From: an uncultured Christensenellaceae bacterium
GTDB lineage: Bacteria > Bacillota > Clostridia > Christensenellales > Christensenellaceae
NCBI GenBank assembly: GCA_910588425.1
Contig: CAJUPM010000014.1
Location: 1 to 53,809, forward strand
Direction: 5' to 3'
Length of the DNA stretch: 53,809 nucleotides
Part shown: piece by piece, positions 33,692 to 41,367 of the stretch
How the letters are laid out: each line of letters begins with the position of its first letter
How positions within the stretch are numbered: the first letter of the stretch is position 1
The notes under the pieces: generated by a model
The model's input: the letters and a program-made list of their open reading frames with translations, nothing else
Database searches by the model: none
Told to the model about the DNA's origin: nothing
Made by a program: the position numbers and the translations under genes

Positions 33692-34635
33692 AGGCTCCCT
33701 CCTCCGCTGCCCGTCAGCTGAAGGAAAACATCCTCTAAAGAGACGCTGATGGGGCGCATTTCCAAAATGGGCAGCTGCGCCTTGGCGGCAAGCGCCCAGA
33801 TATCCCGGCGCAGGTCCGTCCCGCGCCGCACTTCCAGCAGAATATCCACCGTCCCCGGCTCAAACGTCCGCTGAAAGTTCACGTCCAAAATGCCCGGGAG
33901 CAGGGCGAAAAGCGCCTGCAAATCCGCAGGCGAGCCGGCCATGCGCAGCTTGAGGCGGTTGTTGCCGCCCGTCGTCGCGGCGAGATCCGAGAGCGAGCTG
34001 TCCGAGACGACTCTGCCCTTGTTCAAAATGATGATATGCCGGCAAAGCTCGGTGATCTCCGTAATCGAATCCGTCAGCAAAAGCAGGGTATATTTGCCCC
34101 GCAGTTTTGCCAGCAGGGCGCGGACTTGCTCGGCGTCCTCCGTGCGCAGGGCGAACGTCGGCTGGCTGAGCAGCAGAACGGAGGGGCCAAAGACGACTGA
34201 GCCGGCAATGCCCGCCCGCCTGGCATCCAGCGCCGAAAGATCCCGGATGAGCGCATCTCTGCGGCCAGTTAGGCCGCAGAGCTCCAGCGCCTGCTCAATC
34301 TGCCCCCGGCGGCTTTTGCCCGGAATTTTATACAGCGAGCAGATGAATTCCAGATATTCGAAGACGCTCATATCCCCATAGAGCGGGTTGCCCCGGGGCA
34401 GATAGCCCACCAGAGCGCGCGCCTTTTCGGCGGATTTGCCCATATCCAGCCCGCCGATGCAGATCTGCCCGGGGCGGCATTCATAAAGCCCGGAGAGCAG
34501 GCCGCAGAGCGCAGGGCCCGCAGGGCCGGCCGCGGAAAAAATGCCCGCGCTCTCCTTCTCTTGAATATGGAAAGAAACGTTTTGCAGTGCCAAAACGTTT
34601 CCATAACGCTTGCTTAGATTGGATACTGTCAGCAA
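33688..34635 (-). CDS. Degenerate ABC ATPase (GldA-like, probably catalytically dead)
   Basis: 315 residues from a TTG start with GGAGGG upstream. The overall ABC fold is followable (LTVSNLSKRYGNVLALQNVSF; DMSVFEYLEFICSLY), but Walker A reads SAAGPAGPA (34-42) with no Lys or Ser/Thr, the signature reads LSALDA (133-138), Walker B ends LLLSQP (Asp to Ser, Glu to Gln, 153-159) and the switch His is Asp189. ATP hydrolysis looks impossible. The frame is open along its whole length and is coupled to an intact permease, so it is a maintained pseudo-ATPase, not an obvious pseudogene. Confidence 0.85.
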   Translation of the reverse strand: MLTVSNLSKRYGNVLALQNVSFHIQEKESAGIFSAAGPAGPALCGLLSGLYECRPGQICIGGLDMGKSAEKARALVGYLPRGNPLYGDMSVFEYLEFICSLYKIPGKSRRGQIEQALELCGLTGRRDALIRDLSALDARRAGIAGSVVFGPSVLLLSQPTFALRTEDAEQVRALLAKLRGKYTLLLLTDSITEITELCRHIIILNKGRVVSDSSLSDLAATTGGNNRLKLRMAGSPADLQALFALLPGILDVNFQRTFEPGTVDILLEVRRGTDLRRDIWALAAKAQLPILEMRPISVSLEDVFLQLTGSGGGSL

Positions 34636-34664
34636 AAACGCTCCCTCCTTTTCTTCGTATCTAA

Positions 34665-34670
34665 ATTATA
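34665..34670 (-). promoter_or_regulatory. -10 box of the ABC operon
   Basis: Minus-strand TGC-TATAAT (extended -10) about 30 bases before the TTG start; no convincing -35. Confidence 0.5.
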
Positions 34671-34783
34671 GCAAAAGCCCCGATCCTGCGGTGTTAATAA
34701 TTTATGAACAAAGGTGTAATTTTCCCGGGGTTTTTGAAATATAGATAGGGTAGCAGCTAGCGAAAGGGAACGGAGGTAATCAA

Positions 34784-36298
34784 ATGAGCATTTCCAAACG
34801 GGAAATTATGGCTGAAAACAGCAGGTGGATCTGCGCCTCACAGGCGATGGTGGAGGGCGTGCTCAAGCTTCCCGACTCCATGGAGGAGATTTCGGGAGTG
34901 CTGGATATCGCAGGCGTGGGCGAGGTTACGGATGCCTCGGCCGGGGAAAACAGCATTTTTATCGAGGGCAACGCGGTCTTCTGCGTGCTGTATCTGAATA
35001 AAAAAGGCGAGTTTGAGAGCTTTAACGCGACTTGCCGCTTCAACCACACCATAGAGTGCGGCGGCGTCCGGCCGGATATGAAGGTGGCGGCGGGGGCAAA
35101 GCTGGGAGAAATCTCCTTCAGCGTGCTGGATGGCAGCTCGGTCTCCGTCCGGGCAGATATCTGCATCGATGCCTTCGCTCTGTGCAACCAGAATTTCGAG
35201 ATCCTGGATCCCGAACTGGCCGACGGCAATATCCATCTCAAATGCGGCCAGGGAGAGGCTTCTTTTGTCGAGTGCGTCAAGATGATCAAGAGCTATGTCA
35301 AAAGCGAGCTGCGCGTCCCCCAGAGTATGCCGGAGGTGCGCAAGGTGCTGGCCGAGCGGGGCTATGCGGCGGTGCGGGGCGTGGTAACCGAGCCGGGCAA
35401 GGCCATCATCGAGGGCGAGCTTCGGGTGTTCGTGGTCTATGAGAGCACGGATAAGAACGCGCCGCTCCAGTATTTCCAGGAGACCATCCCCTTCGGGGAG
35501 ATCGTCAATCACGAAAATATCGGCGCAGACAGCGCGGTCACCGTGCACGCATCCCTGGAGCGCCTGGCCGTGGATACCGCGCCGGAAAACCCAGATCTGC
35601 TGGAGATTTCCGCCGTGGTCAATCTGTGCGTCATGAGCCGGGGCATGCGCCAGCTCTCCTATATCGCGGATCTCTACGACGAGAAGAGCGAGATGGATGC
35701 ACAGTCCTGCGAGATTGGCGCCTGCAAGGCCGCCATGCGGGAAGGCCAGAAGAAGATCGTGCGGCTGGAGGCGCAGATACCCGAAAGCGCGCCCGAAGTC
35801 TCCCGGGTGCTGTTTACGGCGGCGGTGCCCAAGACGGTCTGCATCCATCCCGGGCGGGATCGCGCGGCCATCGACGGCAAGCTGGCCGTCAACATCTGCT
35901 ATACCACGGCGGATGCCGGCATCAAGAGCGCGGCGATGGTGCTCCCCTTCGAGACGGAGATTTCGCTGCCTGGTGTAACACCAAACTGCGAGCTTCAGGT
36001 ATATGCCAATGTGGAATACGCCACGGCGGAGGGATCCGGCCGGGAGCTCAGCCTCAAATGCTGCCTGGATCTCTGCATCTGGCAGATGCAAAGCGAGCGG
36101 ATGCGCGCGGTTTGCGAGGTATCCAGCCAGCCGCTGGAGCAGCCTTGCCGGAGCGGCGCAGTCGTCTACTATGCAGACGGCGGCGAGACGCTTTGGGATA
36201 TCGCCAAGCGCTTCAAGGTCAGCAGCGATATGCTGGGCAGCGGCGAGCCGGACGCGGCAATCCCCAAAGGCCAGCGGCTCATCTTCATCCGCAAATAG
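34784..36298 (+). CDS. SPOCS (DUF3794) protein with C-terminal LysM
   Basis: 504 residues. Repeated beta-rich segments of the DUF3794/SPOCS type (about 25-130, 170-290, 310-430; for example KVAAGAKLGEISFSVLDG, PRDRAAIDGKLAVNICY-like stretches) followed by a LysM peptidoglycan-binding motif at the end (YYADGGETLWDIAKRFKVSSDML). Such proteins are typical of spore-forming Clostridia. ATG with CGGAGGT upstream; divergent from the ABC operon. No signal peptide, which fits an action inside the mother cell. Confidence 0.88.
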   Translation: MSISKREIMAENSRWICASQAMVEGVLKLPDSMEEISGVLDIAGVGEVTDASAGENSIFIEGNAVFCVLYLNKKGEFESFNATCRFNHTIECGGVRPDMKVAAGAKLGEISFSVLDGSSVSVRADICIDAFALCNQNFEILDPELADGNIHLKCGQGEASFVECVKMIKSYVKSELRVPQSMPEVRKVLAERGYAAVRGVVTEPGKAIIEGELRVFVVYESTDKNAPLQYFQETIPFGEIVNHENIGADSAVTVHASLERLAVDTAPENPDLLEISAVVNLCVMSRGMRQLSYIADLYDEKSEMDAQSCEIGACKAAMREGQKKIVRLEAQIPESAPEVSRVLFTAAVPKTVCIHPGRDRAAIDGKLAVNICYTTADAGIKSAAMVLPFETEISLPGVTPNCELQVYANVEYATAEGSGRELSLKCCLDLCIWQMQSERMRAVCEVSSQPLEQPCRSGAVVYYADGGETLWDIAKRFKVSSDMLGSGEPDAAIPKGQRLIFIRK

Positions 36299-36304
36299 AA
36301 AAAG

Positions 36305-36327
36305 CGGCGCGAAAGCGCCGTTTTTTT
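36305..36327 (+). terminator. Terminator of the SPOCS-LysM gene
   Basis: CGGCGC-GAAA-GCGCCG, a GNRA tetraloop hairpin, followed by seven Ts. Confidence 0.92.
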
Positions 36328-36423
36328 ATGCTGCGAAGGCCGCGAAGGCATTTTCCCATGAGACCCTGCAAGCTTTTGGAGAAACCCTGCCTATGCGCCG
36401 GCAATAGGATATCTGCCAAATCA

Positions 36424-36452
36424 AAAAGACTCGCTTTTGAGCGAGTCTTTTT
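36424..36452 (-). terminator. Bidirectional terminator of the ferritin-like gene
   Basis: Stem AAAGACTCGC/GCGAGTCTTT with A and T runs on both sides, directly below the stop of the minus-strand gene. Confidence 0.85.
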
Positions 36453-36956
36453 TCAGCTGTGCTGTTCGATGAGTTCCTTCAAAATGGACGCGTGCACCTG
36501 CTCATCCAGGATGATGCGCATGAGGTTTTCCACGACGTTCTCATCCGAGATCTCCTCTGCCTGGTCCTGATATTTCTGAATGGTCAGCTGTTCGCATTTC
36601 AGAGAGTTCTGAAGTATGGGCAGCAACTCCTGGGGATAGTCGTTATACCCGGGCGACCAGTAGAGCATCCGCCCGGCGCGGCGCTGCCAAAGCCGGGGAT
36701 CCGCGCCCATCTGGTGGGCGAGCGTCCCGAAAATTTCCAGATGGTGCATTTCGACAACGGCCATTTTGGAAAAAATATCGGCGATCTTCTGCTGTTCCTG
36801 TGAGAGCAGGCGGTTATAGAAATAGAGGCTGACCGCGCACATCTCGGAAACAGAGCCGCTCATATTGCTCAGCATGGCCTGGGCATAGGCAGGGCTTTTG
36901 ATTTGCGCCGCGACGGGCGGATAGGGGAGCGGGGATTGGCATAAAATCTGATCCAA
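36453..36956 (-). CDS. Ferritin-like (di-iron) protein
   Basis: 167 residues. Helical protein with the four-helix metal-binding pattern: Glu in SGSVSEMCAVSLYFYNR, EMHH in helix 2 (AVVEMHHLEIFGTL), Glu in LKCEQLTIQKY, and DEQVHASIL in the last helix. Related to rubrerythrin/manganese-catalase-like families, which in Clostridia include spore-coat CotJC. No rubredoxin domain. Exact substrate (peroxide or iron) not known. Confidence 0.75.
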   Translation of the reverse strand: MDQILCQSPLPYPPVAAQIKSPAYAQAMLSNMSGSVSEMCAVSLYFYNRLLSQEQQKIADIFSKMAVVEMHHLEIFGTLAHQMGADPRLWQRRAGRMLYWSPGYNDYPQELLPILQNSLKCEQLTIQKYQDQAEEISDENVVENLMRIILDEQVHASILKELIEQHS

Positions 36957-37042
36957 AAAAGAGTGTCCTCCTTCATAGCTTGTTATTTATCCATATGAAG
37001 AAGAAAAGGCAAAAATACGCCCGGCGCATGGCCGCAGTGCCT

Positions 37043-37129
37043 GCGGCGCGAAGCTGCCCGTTCGAATCCGCGGTGGATATCCCATAAAAAGAAAAAGCGC
37101 CATGCACTGCATAGCGCTTTTCTTTTTGG
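37043..37129. repeat. 87-bp exact direct repeat, copy A1
   Basis: Identical over 87 bases to 37359-37445 (offset 316). Contains the tRNA T-arm-like box GTTCGAATCC and an intrinsic terminator hairpin (AAGCGC...GCGCTT) with flanking A/T runs. Confidence 0.92.
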
Positions 37130-37234
37130 GTCGGTCTGCTAAAAATGAACTATTTTTACCTTTCAACCGAGCCGCAAAAAGTTGGTAGCGACAGCGAGCC
37201 GTTGCGAGGGCGCTTGCAACTGAGCAGGCGGATG

Positions 37235-37322
37235 TTTTTCTTTGTAAAAGAAAAACGGAGCAAAGCGTACTTTGCTCCGACGTGGCGGAGAAGGCGGGAT
37301 TCGCTCCGGCGGCAAAGCCGCC
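37235..37322. repeat. Run of three perfect hairpins around a tRNA-Ser 3'-end copy
   Basis: TTTTTCTTT/AAAGAAAAA (37235-37255), CGGAGCAAAG/CTTTGCTCCG (37256-37279) and GGCGGC/GCCGCC (37308-37322). Between the second and third lies a 21-bp copy (37283-37303) of the 3' end of tRNA-Ser including its CCA. On the minus strand this tRNA tail is followed by the second hairpin and a T run, as a tRNA gene would be. Confidence 0.85.
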
Positions 37323-37358
37323 TATCACGCCGGGGCAGCATCGCTTGATCCGCCACAG

Positions 37359-37445
37359 GCGGCGCGAAGCTGCCCGTTCGAATCCGCGGTGGATATCCCA
37401 TAAAAAGAAAAAGCGCCATGCACTGCATAGCGCTTTTCTTTTTGG
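37359..37445. repeat. 87-bp exact direct repeat, copy A2 (holds the tRNA-Ser terminator)
   Basis: Second copy of 37043-37129, directly abutting tRNA-Ser. On the minus strand its terminator hairpin (about 37403-37442) starts right after the tRNA CCA, so it is the natural terminator of the tRNA gene. Confidence 0.92.
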
Positions 37446-37534
37446 CGGAGAAGGCGGGATTCGAACCCGCGTGCCGCTCATCACGGCAACACGATTTCCA
37501 GTCGTGCTCGTTATGACCACTTCGATACTTCTCC
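37443..37534 (-). tRNA. tRNA-Ser (GGA)
   Basis: 92 nt on the minus strand including an encoded CCA. Acceptor GGAGAAG/CTTCTCC, anticodon arm with CTGGAAA (anticodon GGA), long variable arm (TGCCGTGATGAGCGGCA) and T arm GCGGGTTCGAATCCCGC. Standard class II tRNA. Confidence 0.96.
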
Positions 37535-37595
37535 AGCATGTTTGCTCAAATGCAGGAAAGGGAGCATTTTTGCAAACAAAAGTCATTACTTCCAT

Positions 37596-37624
37596 ATTAT
37601 AAGGATTTCCCCTGCCCATGTCAA
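37596..37624 (-). promoter_or_regulatory. tRNA-Ser promoter
   Basis: Minus strand: TTGACA (37619-37624), 17-bp spacer, TATAAT (37596-37601), a full consensus promoter about 55 bases before the tRNA. Confidence 0.92.
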
Positions 37625-37689
37625 CACAATTCTTCCCATAATTGTGCAAAGAATGCGCGCAGGGCAGGAGCCGCCGCACGGCACGGCGC

Positions 37690-37727
37690 AAAAAGGCCGA
37701 AAGCGCAGAATGCCTCGGCCCTTTTGC
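37690..37727 (-). terminator. Terminator of the flavin reductase-rubredoxin gene
   Basis: Hairpin AAGGCCGA/TCGGCC-CTT with T runs on the minus strand just below the gene's stop. Confidence 0.6.
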
Positions 37728-37738
37728 GTGAAAACCTG

Positions 37739-38389
37739 CTAGGATATTTTCTCGAATCTGCTCTTGGGAACTTTGCAGATGGGGCAGACATAGTCCTCCG
37801 GGAGATTCTCAAACGCGGTTTCGCCCTCATACACATATCCGCAGACGCTGCACCGGTAGCCGCCCTTCTTTTCCTGGGGCTTTTTTTGCTCCTGGCCGCG
37901 GTAGGTGGGCGCGTTTTTGGGGCTCTTGCCCTTGATGACATCGTGATAATACGCATACGTCATGGGCGGGGCATCCGACTGCAGGGCACCATCTACGACT
38001 TCCGCCAAAAAGATGGTGTGCGTGCCCGCGTCCAGCGTCTGGCGCACCTGGCAGATGAGATATCCGCAGGCGCCCTTTAAAACGGGCAGGCCATCCGCCG
38101 TCTCATATTCCAGCCCGGCAAATTTGTCTGTATCCCGGCCGCTGTAAAAGCCCAGCTTGCCGATGGCCAGCGGGGGATAGGATTCGGGCAGAATGCAGAG
38201 GGCAAACCGGCCGGTCGCCGTCAGGCAGCCGTGCGTAAAGTTGTCGTGGTTGATGCTGACGGCAATGCTGGCAGGCTCTGCCGTAACCTGCATGGCGCTG
38301 TTGGCGATGCAGCCGAAATTTTTGCCGTCCTTTTGCCCGCAGACGGCATAAACGCCGTAGGAAAGTTTCCATAAAATTCTCGGATCCAT
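37739..38389 (-). CDS. Flavin reductase-rubredoxin fusion (high-molecular-weight rubredoxin)
   Basis: 216 residues. N-terminal FMN-binding flavin-reductase-like domain (about 1-150, with GCIANSAMQVTAEPASIAVSI), a lysine/glutamine-rich linker, and a C-terminal rubredoxin (CSVCGYVYEG ... CPICKVPKSRF) holding one iron through four Cys. Proteins of this layout pass NAD(P)H electrons to flavodiiron proteins that remove oxygen or nitric oxide in anaerobes. ATG at 38389 with GGGAGGGA upstream. Confidence 0.9.
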   Translation of the reverse strand: MDPRILWKLSYGVYAVCGQKDGKNFGCIANSAMQVTAEPASIAVSINHDNFTHGCLTATGRFALCILPESYPPLAIGKLGFYSGRDTDKFAGLEYETADGLPVLKGACGYLICQVRQTLDAGTHTIFLAEVVDGALQSDAPPMTYAYYHDVIKGKSPKNAPTYRGQEQKKPQEKKGGYRCSVCGYVYEGETAFENLPEDYVCPICKVPKSRFEKIS

Positions 38390-38478
38390 TTTCTCCCTCC
38401 CAAAATAAGCGAATTGCTTCTATCTTCTTTATCTTACCATAACCTGCCGCAAATATGAGTGAATTTCTATAAAAACTC

Positions 38479-38507
38479 TTGTTAGTTTGCCAGGAGTCTG
38501 CTATCAT
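38479..38507 (+). promoter_or_regulatory. Aldolase gene promoter
   Basis: TTGTTA (38479-38484), 17-bp spacer, TATCAT (38502-38507), about 70 bases before the gene. Confidence 0.7.
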
Positions 38508-38574
38508 AAGGATAGTGAAATTTGGTAAAACAGCATAAGCTTTTTACAGTAGATTTGAAAGGAAGGTACTTATT

Positions 38575-39450
38575 ATGCTCGTAACGATGAAAGAGATGCT
38601 GGATAGAGCCAGCAAAGAGAACTACGGCGTTGCCGCCCCCAACGTGGCGCATGAGCTGGATGCAAGAGCGGTTCTCCAGGCTGCGGAGATGATGAACGCT
38701 CCGATTATCCTGGACGTCGCCTATGGCGCAACCCCGGATATCATTTTCTATGGCAAATATCTGACCCAGCTGGCAGAGAAAGCCGCTGTTCCGGTTGCCA
38801 TCAACCTGGATCACGGCGGCACATATCAGGAAGGCGTTGCCGCTATCGCCGCTGGCTTCACCTCCATCATGGTCGACAGATCCACGCTCCCCTATGAGCA
38901 GAACGTCGCAGAGGTTAAGGATCTCGTTAAAGTTGCGCATGCGCTGGGCGTCAGCGTCGAGGCTGAGCTGGGCCATGTCGGCCAGGGCGCAAGCTATGCC
39001 GCAGACAGAGATGCCGGCCTGACCAAGCCCGAAGAGGCCGTCAAATACATCGAGGATACCGGCATTGATATGCTGGCTGTCGCAGTCGGTACGGCGCACG
39101 GCGAGTATGTCGGCACGCCCCACATCGATTTCGACCGCCTGGTCGAGATCAAGAAGGCGACCAACGGCTTCCCGCTGGTTCTGCACGGCGGCTCTGGCTC
39201 GGGCGACGAGAACCTCAAAAAGGCTTGCCAGCTGGGCATCAACAAGGTCAACATCTATACTGACCTGGCAAAAGCGGCTGTCCGCCAGATCAACGAAGAC
39301 GGCATCCCCGGCATGATCTGGAACTCCATCACCAACGGCATCGTCAAGCAGATTTCCTACTACATCGAGCTGTTCGGCGGCAAGGACAAAGCTTGGAAAG
39401 TCGAGAACAAGGGCCTGGGCTTCTTCGAAATCGATACCACCGAGAAATAA
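38575..39450 (+). CDS. fba: Class II fructose-bisphosphate aldolase
   Basis: 291 residues. Zinc-dependent cleavage of fructose-1,6-bisphosphate in glycolysis. Metal and catalytic motifs: NLDHGGTYQEG (near 80-90), VEAELGHVG, GTAHGEY, LHGGSGSGDENL and NIYTDLAKA. Related ketose-bisphosphate aldolases (tagatose) cannot be excluded. Single gene with own promoter and terminator; codon use resembles the ribosomal genes, suggesting high expression. Confidence 0.93.
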   Translation: MLVTMKEMLDRASKENYGVAAPNVAHELDARAVLQAAEMMNAPIILDVAYGATPDIIFYGKYLTQLAEKAAVPVAINLDHGGTYQEGVAAIAAGFTSIMVDRSTLPYEQNVAEVKDLVKVAHALGVSVEAELGHVGQGASYAADRDAGLTKPEEAVKYIEDTGIDMLAVAVGTAHGEYVGTPHIDFDRLVEIKKATNGFPLVLHGGSGSGDENLKKACQLGINKVNIYTDLAKAAVRQINEDGIPGMIWNSITNGIVKQISYYIELFGGKDKAWKVENKGLGFFEIDTTEK

Positions 39451-39460
39451 GCAATAAAAA

Positions 39461-39488
39461 AGAACCGGATTTTTCCGGTTCTTTTTTT
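39461..39488 (+). terminator. Terminator of the aldolase gene
   Basis: AGAACCGGA/TCCGGTTCT stem, TTTT loop, then six Ts. Confidence 0.93.
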
Positions 39489-39526
39489 ATGCCTTTAAAA
39501 AGCGATGGCGGAAGAGCGAATCGCCC

Positions 39527-40438
39527 TCACTCCTCCAGCCAGGCCAGCACATCTGCATAGACGCGCCCATTTTCCCGCTCGTTCAGCAGTTCGTGCCGCA
39601 GGCCTGGGTAGAGCCTGGTGCAGATATCGCCATAGCCCCGCTGGCGCAAAAACTCCGCCGCCTGCGCAAAGGCCGCTGGGTTTTGGATCACTGGGTCGTC
39701 CGCGCCTGCCATGAGCAAAATGGGCAAACCCGCGTGCCGCATCTGCCACCCATTTTTGGAAAAGCACTGCCGCATCAGGGAAAACAGCGCCTCAAAGCCA
39801 TTGGCCGTGAAAAGAAAGCCGCAGGCCGGGTCTGCCTGGTAGGCCGAAAGCGTATCCGGATTGGCGCAGACCCAGGAATTCTCCGGCTCTCCCTTCTTGT
39901 CATACCCCGCAAAGGCCAGGCGGTGCAGGAATTTACTGCGGTGGCGGCCGCCGCGGCATGCTCCCAGCGTCCGCGCCAGAGCGACGCCTGCTCCCGCCAG
40001 CTTGTTCTCGGTGGGCGGCCCGCAGAGCACGAGCTTTGCAATTTCGCCGTCGTGCTCCTTGAGGAACACCCGAGCGATCATCGTCCCCATGCTGTGGGCG
40101 AAAAGATAAAGCGGCAGGCCGGGATAGCGCTCCCTCAGATAGGCGGTAACCCGCGCCAAATCCGAGACGGCCCCCTGCCAGCCCGGCGCGCCAAAGTAGC
40201 CGTAGTCCTCCGGGCTCTTGGCACTGCCGCCATGCCCCCGGTGGTCGTGAATTGCGCCCAGATAGCCCGCGTCTGCCAGAAAATCCAGAAAAGGCAGATA
40301 GCGCTGGCGATGCTCGGCCATGCCGTGGGAAATCTGCACGATGCCTTTGGGCGCGCCGGATGGGAACACCAGCGTTCCCTCCAGCCGCAGGCCATCGGCC
40401 GCCGAATTCAGATGAAAAATTTCGGTTTGATGCTTCAT
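39527..40438 (-). CDS. Alpha/beta hydrolase (lysophospholipase-like)
   Basis: 303 residues from the ATG at 40438, which overlaps the ispE stop (ATGA); the longer frame beyond it shadows ispE. Serine hydrolase fold with oxyanion region QISHGMAEHRQRY, nucleophile elbow FAHSMGT, acid in MAGADDPVI and final His in YPGLRHELLNE. Belongs to the serine aminopeptidase S33/monoglyceride-lipase type; substrate unknown, probably cytoplasmic. Confidence 0.88.
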   Translation of the reverse strand: MKHQTEIFHLNSAADGLRLEGTLVFPSGAPKGIVQISHGMAEHRQRYLPFLDFLADAGYLGAIHDHRGHGGSAKSPEDYGYFGAPGWQGAVSDLARVTAYLRERYPGLPLYLFAHSMGTMIARVFLKEHDGEIAKLVLCGPPTENKLAGAGVALARTLGACRGGRHRSKFLHRLAFAGYDKKGEPENSWVCANPDTLSAYQADPACGFLFTANGFEALFSLMRQCFSKNGWQMRHAGLPILLMAGADDPVIQNPAAFAQAAEFLRQRGYGDICTRLYPGLRHELLNERENGRVYADVLAWLEE

Positions 40439-41307
40439 AGCGCCTCCGTATTGCTGGTGCCGTGAATGCAGATGCCCGCCGGCGCGTTTTCCGCCAGCTG
40501 GGCAAAAGGAAAGCGGGCGCGGGCCTTTTGCAGAGCCGCCTCTGCTCGGGGTTTCTCCGCAAACAGGCCGATGCAGGCGCTGCCGCTGCCCGTCATCAGG
40601 GCGCAGTCTGCGGATGCCTGCAAAAACTCCAGCGCCTGGGCGATGGGCGGGCAGAGCGCCTTTGCCGCGCGCTCCAGGCTGTTGGCCGTGGCTCCGGCGA
40701 AAGATGCCAGATCTCCCGCCGCCAGTGCCTGTTTGCAGAGCGCCAGGTCTCCCCGCCGGCCGCCCAGCTCGTCGTATTTTCGGTAGGCCGCCGGGGTGCT
40801 GACGCCGCCCTCCGGCTGAACGACCAGATAATAGGGGCAAAGCGCGTTTTCCAGCGGCGTGAGCACCTCCCCAATGCCCTGGCATTGCTGGCAGCCGCCT
40901 TTTAGAAAGAAGGGCACGTCTGCGCCAATGCGCACGGCAATGCGCGCCAGCTCGCCGGGACTGAGCGGCCTGCCATAGAGCGCGTTCAGCCCCAAAAGAG
41001 CCGCCGCCGCATCCGCACTGCCGCCCCCAAGCCCGGCCTGGGAGGGAATGCGCTTAGAAATCTCGATGCGCGCGCCGCCGGCAAGCTCTGCGGCCTCAAA
41101 GAAGAGCTGCCCCGCCAAAAAGGCGCTGTTCTGCTCCTGGGGCACGCCCGGGCAATGCACGCAGAGCGCATCCGCCGGCTCCAGCGTCAGCGTATCGCAA
41201 AGCGAGATGCTCTGCATGATCATGGAAAGGGCGTGGTAGCCGTTTTCCAGCGTGCCGGTAATTTCCAGATATAGGTTGATTTTTGCATTTGCCTGAATGG
41301 TTAACAT
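40435..41307 (-). CDS. ispE: 4-diphosphocytidyl-2-C-methyl-D-erythritol kinase
   Basis: 290 residues, GHMP kinase of the MEP isoprenoid pathway. Starts AKINLYLEITGTLENGYHAL; ATP loop IPSQAGLGGGSADAAAAL near residues 87-104; C-terminal MTGSGSACIGLF. Coupled to the downstream hydrolase. Confidence 0.95.
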   Translation of the reverse strand: MLTIQANAKINLYLEITGTLENGYHALSMIMQSISLCDTLTLEPADALCVHCPGVPQEQNSAFLAGQLFFEAAELAGGARIEISKRIPSQAGLGGGSADAAAALLGLNALYGRPLSPGELARIAVRIGADVPFFLKGGCQQCQGIGEVLTPLENALCPYYLVVQPEGGVSTPAAYRKYDELGGRRGDLALCKQALAAGDLASFAGATANSLERAAKALCPPIAQALEFLQASADCALMTGSGSACIGLFAEKPRAEAALQKARARFPFAQLAENAPAGICIHGTSNTEAL

Positions 41308-41367
41308 GAATGTATTATAGCATAAAACGCCAAAGATATGTTAAAATGGAAAAGAAAGGCGGAAGAT

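Noticed and set aside
37156..37691. Several frames over the tRNA-Ser region on both strands
   Set aside because: They are translations of the tRNA, its duplicated tail and terminators.
39527..40885. 452-codon version of the hydrolase with a long N-terminus
   Set aside because: The extra part is the ispE gene read in another frame; the ATG at 40438 with an ATGA overlap fits the hydrolase family start.
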